Shown here in pieces: positions 10,107 to 18,929 of a stretch of 64,000 nt of DNA (the first letter of the stretch is position 1; each line of letters opens with the position of its first letter). The translations under genes and the position numbers were made by a program. The DNA is from Enterobacter asburiae (GTDB taxonomy: Bacteria > Pseudomonadota > Gammaproteobacteria > Enterobacterales > Enterobacteriaceae). The notes beneath the pieces are model-generated. The model ran no database searches, was not told the DNA's origin, and worked only from the letters and a program-made list of their open reading frames with translations. The stretch is taken from contig NZ_JAKCMV010000053.1 in assembly GCF_021440515.1 (NCBI RefSeq), forward strand, positions 1 to 64,000. Reading direction: 5' to 3'.

Positions 10107-10135
10107 AATAAGGCGGGAGAGACTCCCGCCTTTAT
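10107..10135 (-). terminator. Hairpin between dksA and gluQ
   Basis: A perfect GC-rich stem, AGGCGGGAG / CTCCCGCCT (arms 10111-10119 and 10123-10131, three-base loop) extended by A-T pairs, sits 14 bases before gluQ and 25 after dksA. On the minus strand it is followed by TTATT, a weak uridine tail. A terminator between dksA and gluQ is reported in Shigella as controlling gluQ expression; this looks like the same element. Confidence 0.75.
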
Positions 10136-10156
10136 AGAGTGTTTACAGGGCTGGAA

Positions 10157-10612
10157 TTAACCGGCCATCTGTTTTTCGCGGATTTCTGCCAGCGTTTTAC
10201 AGTCGATGCACAAATCGGCGGTTGGTCGCGCTTCCAGGCGACGAATGCCAATTTCAACACCGCAGGATTCGCAGAAGCCGAAATCTTCGTCCTCAACCTT
10301 TTTCAGTGTTTTCTCGATCTTTTTGATCAGTTTGCGTTCGCGGTCACGGTTACGCAGTTCGAGGCTGAATTCTTCTTCCTGAGCGGCACGGTCGACCGGA
10401 TCCGGGAAGTTAGCGGCTTCATCCTGCATATGTGTAACGGTGCGATCGACTTCATCCCTAAGTTGATTACGCCATGCTTCAAGAATACGCTTGAAGTGCG
10501 ACAGCTGGGCTTCGTTCATATACTCTTCGCCCGGCTTCTCTTGATACGGCTCCACCCCAGCGATGGCGAGAATACTCAGGGACGATGTTTTACGGTTTTG
10601 CCCTTCTTGCAT
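10157..10612 (-). CDS. dksA: RNA polymerase-binding transcription factor DksA
   Basis: DksA, 151 residues, enters the secondary channel of RNA polymerase and strengthens ppGpp control of rRNA and amino-acid promoters. It has the coiled-coil tip with DPVDRA and a four-cysteine zinc finger (CESCG and LCIDC). The frame is open to 10630, but ATG 10612 ([11 protein letters not shown]) is chosen because AAGGAG lies seven bases upstream and the E. coli protein begins there. It is co-oriented with sfsA upstream and gluQ downstream. Confidence 0.97.
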   Translation of the reverse strand: MQEGQNRKTSSLSILAIAGVEPYQEKPGEEYMNEAQLSHFKRILEAWRNQLRDEVDRTVTHMQDEAANFPDPVDRAAQEEEFSLELRNRDRERKLIKKIEKTLKKVEDEDFGFCESCGVEIGIRRLEARPTADLCIDCKTLAEIREKQMAG

Positions 10613-10788
10613 GTTGCTTCTCCTTAACACGCACTATCGATCCCCGTGTTGGGGGAAAAATCAGGTCGCTATAAATAGCAGATGCTTTTCCGATTAGCAA
10701 TTATCTAAACGTAACACTTGACAAGCCTGTGAGGAAAAGCGTATTTGCGCACGCGACCAGAACACATAATAATCAATTGGCTAACCCC

Positions 10789-11493
10789 TTATAACGTAAC
10801 GGGGAGAGACAATCTCAGAGTCATATTATCGGCAGAAAGTTCCGCTTTATAAGCGAAAACCTCCACCCCCTGCTTTTGTGCCTCATTCAACAATTGCGCG
10901 TATTTTGGATCAATATGGCGGGCCGGTGAGAACCGCGCTATTGCTGAGTGCAGCACTGCAAACAGCAACACGGCGCGCTTGCCCGCCGCCGCTACGCTTA
11001 TGAGCTCCCGAAGATGCTTTTGACCACGTAGCGTAACCGCATCCGGGAAATAGCCATTTTCTTGTTCCGCTAACGTCACTGATTTCACTTCAATATAGCA
11101 CTCAGGTCGTCCTTCCGCCTGTAACATGAAGTCAATTCTGCTGCCTTCTTCGCCATATTTCACTTCGCTTTTAATCAGATCGTAGCCGACGATTTCCGGA
11201 ATATTCCCGGCGATCAGAGCTTCCTTAACTAATTGGTTCGCCCGAAGGGTGTTAACGCAAATAAAAGCCCCCTGTTGGGTCTGCGTAACCTCCCAGGTAT
11301 GGGGATATTTGCGTTTAGTATTTTCTGAAGTGGAATACCAGACGGTGTCGCCGGGCGTGGCGCAGCCGGTCATCGCGCCGGTGTTGGGGCAGTGCAGCGT
11401 GAGGTGTTCACCCTCGGGCGTCACCACGTCGGCAAGAAAACGTTTGTAGCGCTGGAGCAGCGTAGCGGGCTGTAACGGCGGACTAAACTTCAT
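10789..11493 (-). CDS. sfsA: Sugar fermentation stimulation protein A
   Basis: SfsA, 234 residues. It has an N-terminal OB-like part and a C-terminal fold resembling PD-(D/E)XK nucleases, with candidate acidic and basic residues in SRIDFML and [11 protein letters not shown]. coli SfsA was described as a DNA-binding protein that stimulates maltose metabolism; its biochemical role is unclear. HCPNTGAM is a family signature. AAGGA precedes ATG 11493, which overlaps the end of thpR by 11 bases, so the pair is probably one transcript. Confidence 0.93.
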   Translation of the reverse strand: MKFSPPLQPATLLQRYKRFLADVVTPEGEHLTLHCPNTGAMTGCATPGDTVWYSTSENTKRKYPHTWEVTQTQQGAFICVNTLRANQLVKEALIAGNIPEIVGYDLIKSEVKYGEEGSRIDFMLQAEGRPECYIEVKSVTLAEQENGYFPDAVTLRGQKHLRELISVAAAGKRAVLLFAVLHSAIARFSPARHIDPKYAQLLNEAQKQGVEVFAYKAELSADNMTLRLSLPVTL

Positions 11494-12037
11494 CGGAATT
11501 CCTTAGTGTGTCCCCCAGCGTCCAGCGCTGTAGGGGCGTGTATCGGGTGCGTCCCTGGCCGAAGACCGATTCATAGAGGACAAATTCTTTCACCGGAAAT
11601 GCCCAGTGAAACCCCGGCGGCGGAATGGCAACGGCGTGGCTGGCGTCGCGCAGCAGGGTGATGTGCGGATGAAAAGGCTGCGGGCTTTGGTAACACCCGC
11701 TGCGGGCGGCCTGGGCGCGTAACATGCTGGCGAGCTGCAACAGCCCGCGCGGCGACTGGCGCGTACCGAGCCAGACCACCCGGGAGCGCAGCCATTGGCC
11801 TGCGTCATCAAACTGAAGCGTAAACCCGGGCTGGCGAATGCGTCCGGCCATCGCGGCCAGCGCGCGCTGTTTCTCCTCACTGACCTCGCCGAGAAACGCC
11901 AGTGTCAGGTGCAGATTCGCCGCGGCAACGGGGCGGCCCGCCTCCGGTGGAAAATGGTCGGTGCGCCAGCGAACGATTTGTCGCTGAAGCGCGGCGGGCA
12001 GCTCGATGGCAAAAAACAGTCGTTTCGATTCAGACAT
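11483..12037 (-). CDS. thpR: RNA 2',3'-cyclic phosphodiesterase
   Basis: ThpR (formerly LigT), 184 residues, of the 2H phosphoesterase family. It opens 2',3'-cyclic phosphates on RNA and can join tRNA half molecules in vitro. Both HxTx motifs are present: HLTLAF in the first half and HITLLR in the second. It lies head to head with hrpB and overlaps sfsA, so the two RNA-processing genes share a divergent promoter region of about 70 bases. Confidence 0.93.
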   Translation of the reverse strand: MSESKRLFFAIELPAALQRQIVRWRTDHFPPEAGRPVAAANLHLTLAFLGEVSEEKQRALAAMAGRIRQPGFTLQFDDAGQWLRSRVVWLGTRQSPRGLLQLASMLRAQAARSGCYQSPQPFHPHITLLRDASHAVAIPPPGFHWAFPVKEFVLYESVFGQGRTRYTPLQRWTLGDTLRNSDEV

Positions 12038-12109
12038 AGGGGGGCTCGGTAATGATATGCGCCGATGCTACAATGTACGCCGACTAATGTTAACCCTCTG
12101 GAGCTGTTA

Positions 12110-14539
12110 GTGTCCTCATTGCCGGTCGCCGCCGTACTTCCTGAGCTACTCGCTGCCTTACAAAATGCCCCGCAGGTTTTGCTTAACGCCCCCACCGGGG
12201 CGGGGAAATCGACCTGGCTGCCGTTGCAGATCCTCAACGCAGGCATTATCGAGGGCAAAATCATCCTGCTGGAGCCGCGCAGGCTCGCCGCGCGTAACGT
12301 GGCGCAGCGGCTGGCGGAGCTGCTTAACGAGAAGCCGGGCGAAACCGTGGGCTACCGGATGCGCGCCGACACCTGCGTCGGGCCCGCCACGCGGCTGGAA
12401 GTGGTGACTGAGGGCATTCTCACCCGAATGCTGCAACACGATCCTGAACTCTCCGGTATCGATCTGGTGATACTGGACGAGTTCCACGAGCGCAGCCTTC
12501 AGGCTGATCTGGCGCTGGCGCTGCTGCTGGACGTGCAGCAGGGGCTACGGGACGATCTTCGCCTGCTGATCATGTCCGCGACGCTGGATAACGAACGGTT
12601 GCAGCAGGCGCTGCCCGATGCGCCGGTTATTTCCTCCGAGGGGCGCGCCTTCCCGGTCGAGCGACGTTACCAGCCGCTGTCGGCGCATCAGCGTGTTGAC
12701 GAGGCCGTGGCGATCGCCACCGCAGAGCTGCTGCGCCAGGAGCCGGGATCGCTGCTGCTGTTTTTACCGGGCGTCGGGGAGATCCAGCGCGTGCAGGAGC
12801 AGCTTGCCGCCCGCGTGGGCAGCGACGTCATGCTCTGTCCGCTCTACGGCGCGCTGCCGTTAAACGAACAGCGAAAAGCCATTCTTCCCGCCCCCGCCGG
12901 GCAGCGCAAAATGGTGCTGGCCACCAATATTGCCGAAACCAGCTTAACTATCGAAGGCATTCGCCTGGTGGTGGATACCGCGCAGGAGCGGGTGGCGAGC
13001 TTCGATACGCGCACCGGCCTGACAAAGCTGCTGACCCAGCGCATCAGCCAGGCGTCGATGACCCAGCGCGCGGGTCGCGCCGGGCGACTCGAACCCGGCA
13101 TCTGTCTGCATTTAACCAGCGCCGAGCAGGCCGAGCGCGCCGCGCAGCAAAGCACGCCGGAGATTTTGCAAAGCGACCTTTCAAGTCTGGTAATGGATCT
13201 ATTGCAGTGGGGCTGTCCGGAACCGTCACAGCTGACCTGGCTCAATCCGCCACCTGCGGTCAACCTTGCCGCCGCACGCAAGCTGTTAACCCGGCTGGGT
13301 GCGCTTGACGGGCAGCGCCTGACGCCGCGCGGTCAGCGGATGGCGGCGCTCGGCAACGATCCGCGGCTGGCGGCCATGCTGGTGGCAGCCGTTGGGGAAG
13401 ACGAAATTGCCACGGCAGCGAAACTGGCGGCTATTCTGGAAGAGCCCCCGCGCGGTGCGAACAGCGATCTGGCGCAGGCGTTTTCGCGCAATCAGCCTAA
13501 CTGGCAGCAGCGGGCGAAGCAGCTGTGCCAGCGCCTCAACAGCCGTGGCGGAACACCTGACGCTGATTCCATTGCAGCACTGCTGGCGCAGGCTTTCCCT
13601 GACCGGATAGCCCGTCGCCGCGGGCTGGACGGGCGTTATCAGCTGGCAAACGGCATGGGCGCGATGCTGGACAGCGACGATGCGCTGACGCGTCACGAAT
13701 GGCTTATCGCTCCGTTATTATTGCAGGGCAGCCACTCGCCGGACGCGCGGATTTTGCAGGCGATCGCGGTGGATATTGACGCGCTGACGCGCGCCTGTCC
13801 GCAGCTGCTTGAGCAGTCCGACACCGTGGAATGGGACGATGTGCAGGGCACGCTCAAGGCGTTTCGCCGCAGCCAGATTGGCCGTTTAACGCTGGGCACT
13901 AAGCCGCTCGCGAAGCCCTCAGAAGAGGAACTTCATCGGGCGATGCTGAACGGTATCCGGGAAAAGGGGCTAGGGATACTGAACTGGACGCCGGAAGCCG
14001 AACAGTACCGAATTCGTCTACACTGTGCGGCGGGCTGGCTGCCGGAGTACGACTGGCCTGCGGTTGACGACGACACGCTGCTGGCCTCGCTCGAAACATG
14101 GCTGCTGCCGCAAATGAGCGGCGTGCATTCGCTGCGGGCGCTGAAAGCGCTTGATATGAAAGCGGCGTTGCAAAATTTACTCGACTGGTCGTTACGTCAA
14201 CGTCTGGATAGTGAACTGCCAGGGCATTACACTGTGCCGACCGGAAGCCGGATTGCCGTCCGTTATCACGAGGATAATCCCCCCGCGCTGGCGGTTCGGA
14301 TGCAGGAGATGTTCGGTGAGGCCAAAACGCCGTCCATCGCCCAGGGGCGGGTGCCGCTGGTGCTGGAGCTGCTGTCTCCCGCGCATCGGCCATTACAGAT
14401 CACCCGCGACCTGAGCGCGTTCTGGGCGGGGAGCTACCGGGAAGTACAAAAAGAGATGAAAGGTCGTTATCCCAAACACGTGTGGCCGGACGATCCGGCA
14501 AATACGGCGCCGACGAGGCGCACAAAGAAATATTCATAG
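12110..14539 (+). CDS. hrpB: DEAH-box ATP-dependent helicase HrpB
   Basis: HrpB, 809 residues, a DExH-box RNA helicase-like protein of uncertain substrate. Motifs in order are Walker A (APTGAGKST), the DEFH box (ILDEFHERS), SATLD, and motif VI (QRAGRAGRLEPG), followed by the HrpB C-terminal domain ending DDPANTAPTRRTKKYS. The frame is open from ATG 12065, but GTG 12110 (VSSLPVAAVLPELL) is preferred: GGAG is six bases upstream, and the result is exactly the E. coli length of 809. Confidence 0.94.
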   Translation: MSSLPVAAVLPELLAALQNAPQVLLNAPTGAGKSTWLPLQILNAGIIEGKIILLEPRRLAARNVAQRLAELLNEKPGETVGYRMRADTCVGPATRLEVVTEGILTRMLQHDPELSGIDLVILDEFHERSLQADLALALLLDVQQGLRDDLRLLIMSATLDNERLQQALPDAPVISSEGRAFPVERRYQPLSAHQRVDEAVAIATAELLRQEPGSLLLFLPGVGEIQRVQEQLAARVGSDVMLCPLYGALPLNEQRKAILPAPAGQRKMVLATNIAETSLTIEGIRLVVDTAQERVASFDTRTGLTKLLTQRISQASMTQRAGRAGRLEPGICLHLTSAEQAERAAQQSTPEILQSDLSSLVMDLLQWGCPEPSQLTWLNPPPAVNLAAARKLLTRLGALDGQRLTPRGQRMAALGNDPRLAAMLVAAVGEDEIATAAKLAAILEEPPRGANSDLAQAFSRNQPNWQQRAKQLCQRLNSRGGTPDADSIAALLAQAFPDRIARRRGLDGRYQLANGMGAMLDSDDALTRHEWLIAPLLLQGSHSPDARILQAIAVDIDALTRACPQLLEQSDTVEWDDVQGTLKAFRRSQIGRLTLGTKPLAKPSEEELHRAMLNGIREKGLGILNWTPEAEQYRIRLHCAAGWLPEYDWPAVDDDTLLASLETWLLPQMSGVHSLRALKALDMKAALQNLLDWSLRQRLDSELPGHYTVPTGSRIAVRYHEDNPPALAVRMQEMFGEAKTPSIAQGRVPLVLELLSPAHRPLQITRDLSAFWAGSYREVQKEMKGRYPKHVWPDDPANTAPTRRTKKYS

Positions 14540-14554
14540 GGGGGCGGCTGGACA

Positions 14555-14600
14555 GTGCGGCCAGTGCCCTCACCCTGGCCCTCTCCCACAGGGAGAGGGA
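14555..14600 (-). repeat. Dispersed palindromic repeat, copy 1
   Basis: A 46-base element with a perfect nine-base stem, CCCTCTCCC / GGGAGAGGG (14579-14587 and 14591-14599, loop ACA), and a GC-rich flank ending in a conserved CCGCAC (minus-strand reading). It matches two other copies in this window near 29751 and 39791, and is inverted relative to them. It lies between hrpB and mrcB, which are in the same direction. No transposase is linked to it. Confidence 0.85.
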
Positions 14601-14689
14601 GTAAGAGATTTTGAGAGATTTCTTCTTTCACAGGTTTGTGGAAGGAAAGAAAATCTGGCCTTTGCGCCTGAATGTTGCGGAGAAAAAGC

Positions 14690-17215
14690 ATGGCGGGGAA
14701 TGACCGCGAGCCAATAGGACGTAAGGGTAAACCTTCGCGTCCGGCAAAAGAAAAGGTGAGCCGTCGTCGCAGTAATGAAGATTACGACGATGACTATGAA
14801 GACGATTATGAGGATGAAGAACCGATGCCGCGTAAAGGGAAGGGCAAAGGGCGTAAGCCTCGTGGAAAACGTGGCTGGTTCTGGCTGCTGCTGAAGCTGT
14901 TCATTATTTTTGTGGTGCTGATTGCGATTTACGGCGTCTATCTGGATCAGAAGATCCGCAGCCGTATTGATGGCAAAGTCTGGCAACTGCCTGCGGCCGT
15001 GTATGGGCGCATGGTGAACCTTGAGCCGGATATGTCGATCAGCAAAAACGAGATGGTCAAGCTGCTGCAAGCGACACAGTACCGCCAGGTGACGAAGATG
15101 ACCCGTCCCGGTGAGTTTACCGTGCAGGCGAAAAGCATCGAGATGATCCGTCGTCCGTTTGATTTCCCGGACAGCAAAGAGGGGCAGGTGCGCGCCCGTC
15201 TGACCTTCGACGGCGATCGCCTGGATACCATCGAGAACATGGATAACAACCGTCAGTTCGGTTTCTTCCGTCTTGATCCGCGTCTGATCACCATGCTTTC
15301 GTCGACCACCGGCGAGCAGCGTCTGTTCGTGGCGCGTAACGGCTTCCCGGATCTGCTGGTGGATACCCTGCTGGCAACCGAAGACCGTCACTTCTACGAG
15401 CATGACGGTATCAGCCTGTACTCCATCGGTCGTGCGGTGCTGGCGAACCTGACGGCAGGGCGCACGGTGCAGGGGGCGAGTACCCTGACCCAGCAGCTGG
15501 TGAAGAACCTGTTCCTCTCCAGCGAGCGCTCCTACTGGCGTAAGGCCAACGAAGCGTACATGGCTGTGCTGATGGACGCCCGCTACAGCAAGGATCGTAT
15601 TCTTGAGCTGTACATGAACGAGGTCTACCTCGGTCAGAGCGGTGATAACGAGATCCGCGGCTTCCCGCTGGCGAGCCTGTACTACTTTGGCCGTCCGGTG
15701 GAAGAGCTGAGCCTCGACCAGCAGGCGCTGCTGGTGGGCATGGTGAAAGGTGCTTCCATCTATAACCCGTGGCGTAATCCGAAGCTGGCGCTGGAGCGTC
15801 GTAACCTGGTACTGCGTCTGCTGCAACAGCAGCAGGTGATCGACCAGGAGCTGTACGACATGCTGAGTGCCCGTCCGCTGGGCGTGCAGCCGCGCGGTGG
15901 GGTGATCTCACCACAGCCAGCCTTTATGCAGATGGTGCGCCAGGAGCTGCAAAGCAAGCTGGGCGATAAGGTTAAAGATCTCTCCGGCGTGAAGATCTTC
16001 ACCACCTTCGATTCCGTTGCCCAGGATGCGGCAGAAAAAGCGGCCGTTGAAGGTATTCCGGTTCTGAAGAAACAGCGCAAGCTGAGCGATCTCGAAACCG
16101 CCATGGTGGTGGTCGATCGAAACAGCGGCGAAGTCCGTGCGATGGTGGGCGGTGCAGAGCCGCAGTTCGCAGGTTATAACCGTGCGATGCAGGCGCGTCG
16201 TTCAATTGGTTCTCTGGCAAAACCGGCGACCTATCTGACCGCCCTGAGCCAGCCAAACCAGTATCGCCTCAACACCTGGATTGCCGATGCGCCTATCTCC
16301 CTGCGCCAGCCTAACGGCCAGGTGTGGTCGCCCCAGAACGACGATAAACAGTTCAGCGGCCAGGTGATGTTAGTGGATGCGCTGACCCGCTCCATGAACG
16401 TGCCAACGGTTAACCTGGGGATGGCGCTGGGTCTGCCAGCTATTACCGACACCTGGCAGAAGCTGGGCGTGGCGAAGGATCAGCTTCATCCGGTTCCGGC
16501 GATGATTCTGGGGGCACTGAACCTGACGCCAATCGAAGTGGCGCAGGCCTTCCAGACCATCGCCAGCGGCGGTAACCGCGCACAGCTTTCCGCGCTGCGT
16601 TCGGTGATTGCCGAAGATGGCTCGGTGCTGTATCAGAGCTTCCCGCAGGCAGAACGCGCCGTTCCGGCACAGGCGGCCTATATGACGCTGTGGACCATGC
16701 AGCAGGTTGTCCAGCGCGGCACCGGTCGTCAGCTAGGCGCGAAATATCCAGGCCTGCATCTGGCGGGTAAAACCGGGACCACCAACAACAACGTCGATAC
16801 CTGGTTTGCCGGTATTGACGGGCGTGAAGTGGTGATCACCTGGGTTGGTCGCGATAACAACCAGCCGACCAAACTGTATGGCGCAAGCGGCGCGATGTCG
16901 ATTTACCAGCGATATCTGGCGAATCAGTCCCCGGTGCCGCTCAACCTGGTCGCGCCGGAAGACATTGTTGATATGGGTATTGATGGTTCAGGTAACTTTG
17001 TCTGCGGCGGCGGGATGCGTACCTTGCCGGTATGGACAACAAATCCGGACTCACTTTGCCAGCAGGCTCAGCCTGAGCAACCTTCGGGTAATCCGTTCGA
17101 TCAATCTTCTCAACAACAGCCGCAGCAGCAGCAATCACAGCCGCAGCAGCAAAATGAGAAGAAAGACAGTGACGGTGTAGCCGGATGGATTAAGGATATG
17201 TTCGGCGGAAATTAA
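14690..17215 (+). CDS. mrcB: Penicillin-binding protein 1B
   Basis: PBP1b, 841 residues, is a bifunctional peptidoglycan glycosyltransferase and DD-transpeptidase. It has a short cytoplasmic tail rich in acidic and Lys/Arg residues, one membrane helix ([20 protein letters not shown]), the UB2H domain that binds LpoB, and a GT51 domain with the catalytic Glu of [12 protein letters not shown] (residue 231). The transpeptidase has SIGSLAKP (Ser505) and KTGTT. It ends in a Gln-rich linker and the conserved [11 protein letters not shown] 14690 is chosen over 14672 because GGAG is seven bases upstream. In E. coli the next gene is fhuA; here a fimbrial operon intervenes. Confidence 0.97.
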   Translation: MAGNDREPIGRKGKPSRPAKEKVSRRRSNEDYDDDYEDDYEDEEPMPRKGKGKGRKPRGKRGWFWLLLKLFIIFVVLIAIYGVYLDQKIRSRIDGKVWQLPAAVYGRMVNLEPDMSISKNEMVKLLQATQYRQVTKMTRPGEFTVQAKSIEMIRRPFDFPDSKEGQVRARLTFDGDRLDTIENMDNNRQFGFFRLDPRLITMLSSTTGEQRLFVARNGFPDLLVDTLLATEDRHFYEHDGISLYSIGRAVLANLTAGRTVQGASTLTQQLVKNLFLSSERSYWRKANEAYMAVLMDARYSKDRILELYMNEVYLGQSGDNEIRGFPLASLYYFGRPVEELSLDQQALLVGMVKGASIYNPWRNPKLALERRNLVLRLLQQQQVIDQELYDMLSARPLGVQPRGGVISPQPAFMQMVRQELQSKLGDKVKDLSGVKIFTTFDSVAQDAAEKAAVEGIPVLKKQRKLSDLETAMVVVDRNSGEVRAMVGGAEPQFAGYNRAMQARRSIGSLAKPATYLTALSQPNQYRLNTWIADAPISLRQPNGQVWSPQNDDKQFSGQVMLVDALTRSMNVPTVNLGMALGLPAITDTWQKLGVAKDQLHPVPAMILGALNLTPIEVAQAFQTIASGGNRAQLSALRSVIAEDGSVLYQSFPQAERAVPAQAAYMTLWTMQQVVQRGTGRQLGAKYPGLHLAGKTGTTNNNVDTWFAGIDGREVVITWVGRDNNQPTKLYGASGAMSIYQRYLANQSPVPLNLVAPEDIVDMGIDGSGNFVCGGGMRTLPVWTTNPDSLCQQAQPEQPSGNPFDQSSQQQPQQQQSQPQQQNEKKDSDGVAGWIKDMFGGN

Positions 17216-17230
17216 TTTCGCTGACTAATT

Positions 17231-17262
17231 AAAAAGCCTGCGACCATCGCAGGCTTTTTAAT
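17231..17262 (+). terminator. Rho-independent terminator of mrcB
   Basis: The stem AAAAAGCCTGCGA / TCGCAGGCTTTTT with a three-base loop, followed by further T/A, lies 15 bases after the mrcB stop. It should isolate mrcB from the fimbrial operon. Confidence 0.9.
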
Positions 17263-17575
17263 ATCTATAATTAATAACTGCTGAATATTTATTTTCTAAA
17301 TTTATGTTTTAAATTTTGTTTAACTTCCTTTTAATTATAATTAATGTATTGGTTTTATTCTTTAAAACAAGAAGTTAATGCTGATTTGATATTCGCCATG
17401 GTGATATAAGATAGACACTGGTCTAATCACGAATATAGAATCCCGTTGACCAAGGGGCTTTCAGGCAAGGGATTTGCTCTGTTGTATATCCTCCGCATAT
17501 TCTGGAGTGAATTTAGTCTTACCTGCATATCTCCCGCCAAACACACCTCAATGACACATATGTAAGGAATACAAT
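17263..17575 (+). promoter_or_regulatory. AT-rich leader of the second fimbrial operon
   Basis: About 310 bases without a gene, much richer in A and T than the flanking core genes. The first third is nearly all A/T and contains a direct repeat TATAATTAAT at 17266-17275 and 17336-17345. This is the kind of sequence that H-NS binds. I looked for the paired inverted repeats of a fim-type invertible switch and saw none. The promoter must lie here but I cannot assign hexamers. A ribosome site AAGGA precedes the pilin ATG. Confidence 0.5.
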
Positions 17576-18118
17576 ATGTCTAAAAAAATGCTTTCTCGTA
17601 TCTTAATCTCTGGCGTTTTAGCAGCCGCTGCTGCTCCGGTGCTGGCAGTAGATACCGGAACGATTACTTTTAATGGAAAAATCGTTGCTGATACCTGTGC
17701 TATAGATATTAATGGCGCGACGACTAACAGTGCTATTACGTTTAATAACCTGTCCCAGACTTCATTTGGCGCAGATAAAAAAGTGGGGGATAAACAACCT
17801 CTGGCTTTAACTATCACCAAATGTGACTCCGCGATTAAAAACCTCAACGTAACCTTCGCCGGTACCCGTATTAGCGGTTACGACGACGAAGTACTGGAAG
17901 CAACCGGTACAGCGAAAAACCTGGGTGTTCGTTTACAGCCTGAAGGCGCAAGCACCTACGTGAAATTCGACGGCTCCGTACCAGATGCTTTAACCAACAA
18001 AGCGAACGGCTCCAGCGTCGTATTTAACTATACCGCTGAAGTTATTCAGGTGGGTGCCGATCTCCCAACTACTGGTGATTACTCCGCTCAGGCAACTTAC
18101 ACCCTGATCTATCGCTAA
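17576..18118 (+). CDS. Major fimbrial subunit (pilin)
   Basis: A 180-residue pilin of the type 1/FimA kind. The signal peptide ends at APVLA (about residue 24). The mature protein has the conserved cysteine pair (ADTCAID and TKCDSA), an alternating hydrophobic N-terminal extension used for donor-strand exchange, and ends in TYTLIYR with the penultimate Tyr typical of chaperone-bound pilins. It is the first gene of the operon and is followed by a hairpin that may favour its expression over the downstream genes. The polymer and its receptor cannot be named from sequence. Confidence 0.95.
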   Translation: MSKKMLSRILISGVLAAAAAPVLAVDTGTITFNGKIVADTCAIDINGATTNSAITFNNLSQTSFGADKKVGDKQPLALTITKCDSAIKNLNVTFAGTRISGYDDEVLEATGTAKNLGVRLQPEGASTYVKFDGSVPDALTNKANGSSVVFNYTAEVIQVGADLPTTGDYSAQATYTLIYR

Positions 18119-18131
18119 TACGTGATTCAAA

Positions 18132-18157
18132 GCTGGCCCTGATGGTGAAGGGCCAGT
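18132..18157 (+). terminator. Intercistronic hairpin after the pilin gene
   Basis: A perfect eight-base stem, CTGGCCCT / AGGGCCAG (18133-18140 and 18149-18156), with an eight-base loop lies 14 bases after the pilin stop. Only a weak T-rich tract (TATTTC) follows, so it may act as a partial terminator or as a 3' block to exonucleases. Either would give more pilin than chaperone and usher. Confidence 0.7.
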
Positions 18158-18168
18158 ATTTCAATGGA

Positions 18169-18891
18169 ATGAAAATGATGAAACCCTACACCTGGATATT
18201 CTCTTTATTGCTTATTTTTCACGCTGGTCTGTCTCAGGCTGGCGTCATTGTGGGCGGAACCCGGGTTATTTATCCGGCTGACGAAGCCGAAGTTCAGGTT
18301 TCGTTAAAAAACAGTGACAACGATAAACGTTACTTAGTGCAGAGCTGGGTCAGTAATATTGACGACAGTAAAACGCCGTTTGTCATTACCCCGCCAATTT
18401 ATAAACTTGAAGAAAGTCGCCAGACGTTATTGCATGTCGTTTTTACAGGTGCAAATAACGCGGTACCTCAGGATCGTGAATCACTGTTTATGATGAACGT
18501 GAAGTCCGTTTCCGCACTCTCTGAAGAGCTTAAAAACAAGAATACGCTTCAGTTCGCACTTAAAAGCAAAATTAAGCTATTTTACCGTCCCGCTGCGTTG
18601 AAGGGGCAATCGGCGAATAATGCCTGGAAATCCCTGACGTTCAAACGCGTCAACAACCAGCTGGTTGTAAATAATCCAACACCATTTTATGTCACTTTCG
18701 GCCAGTTAACTGTGGGCGGTAAATCCGTGACGCCAGCAACAAATAAAGACGCGCCAACCGCAATTACCATGATGGTTGCGCCTCTTAGCGAACAAAGATT
18801 CAACCTTCCCGCGAATGCGAAAGGGCTGCTTACCTGGAATGCAATCAATGATTTTGGTGCCGAGACCGAACTGCGCAAGCAAAGTTTGTAA
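18169..18891 (+). CDS. Periplasmic fimbrial chaperone (second operon)
   Basis: A PapD-like chaperone of 240 residues. The signal peptide ends at GLSQA, followed by GVIVGGTRVIYP with the conserved Arg. VPQDRESLFMMNVKSV and SKIKLFYRP carry the family signature and the anchoring Lys. It ends in NAINDFGAETELRKQSL. The frame is open from ATG 18142, but that codon falls inside the hairpin loop. ATG 18169, 18175 or 18178 are better starts, with a weak GGA upstream; 18169 is given. It resembles the chaperone at 2731-3456 in layout but belongs to a separate operon. Confidence 0.92.
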   Translation: MKMMKPYTWIFSLLLIFHAGLSQAGVIVGGTRVIYPADEAEVQVSLKNSDNDKRYLVQSWVSNIDDSKTPFVITPPIYKLEESRQTLLHVVFTGANNAVPQDRESLFMMNVKSVSALSEELKNKNTLQFALKSKIKLFYRPAALKGQSANNAWKSLTFKRVNNQLVVNNPTPFYVTFGQLTVGGKSVTPATNKDAPTAITMMVAPLSEQRFNLPANAKGLLTWNAINDFGAETELRKQSL

Positions 18892-18929
18892 TCTCTGCCT
18901 GGAATAAAAATTAATTACTGGTGCGAATT

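Noticed and set aside
14570-15826. A 418-codon open frame antisense to mrcB
   Set aside because: It mirrors the well-supported mrcB frame, has a His/Gln/Arg-rich composition typical of a complement reading, and no ribosome site or known domain.
17263-17575. Invertible promoter switch upstream of the second pilin
   Set aside because: No matching inverted-repeat pair and no fimB/fimE-type recombinase gene is present in the window.
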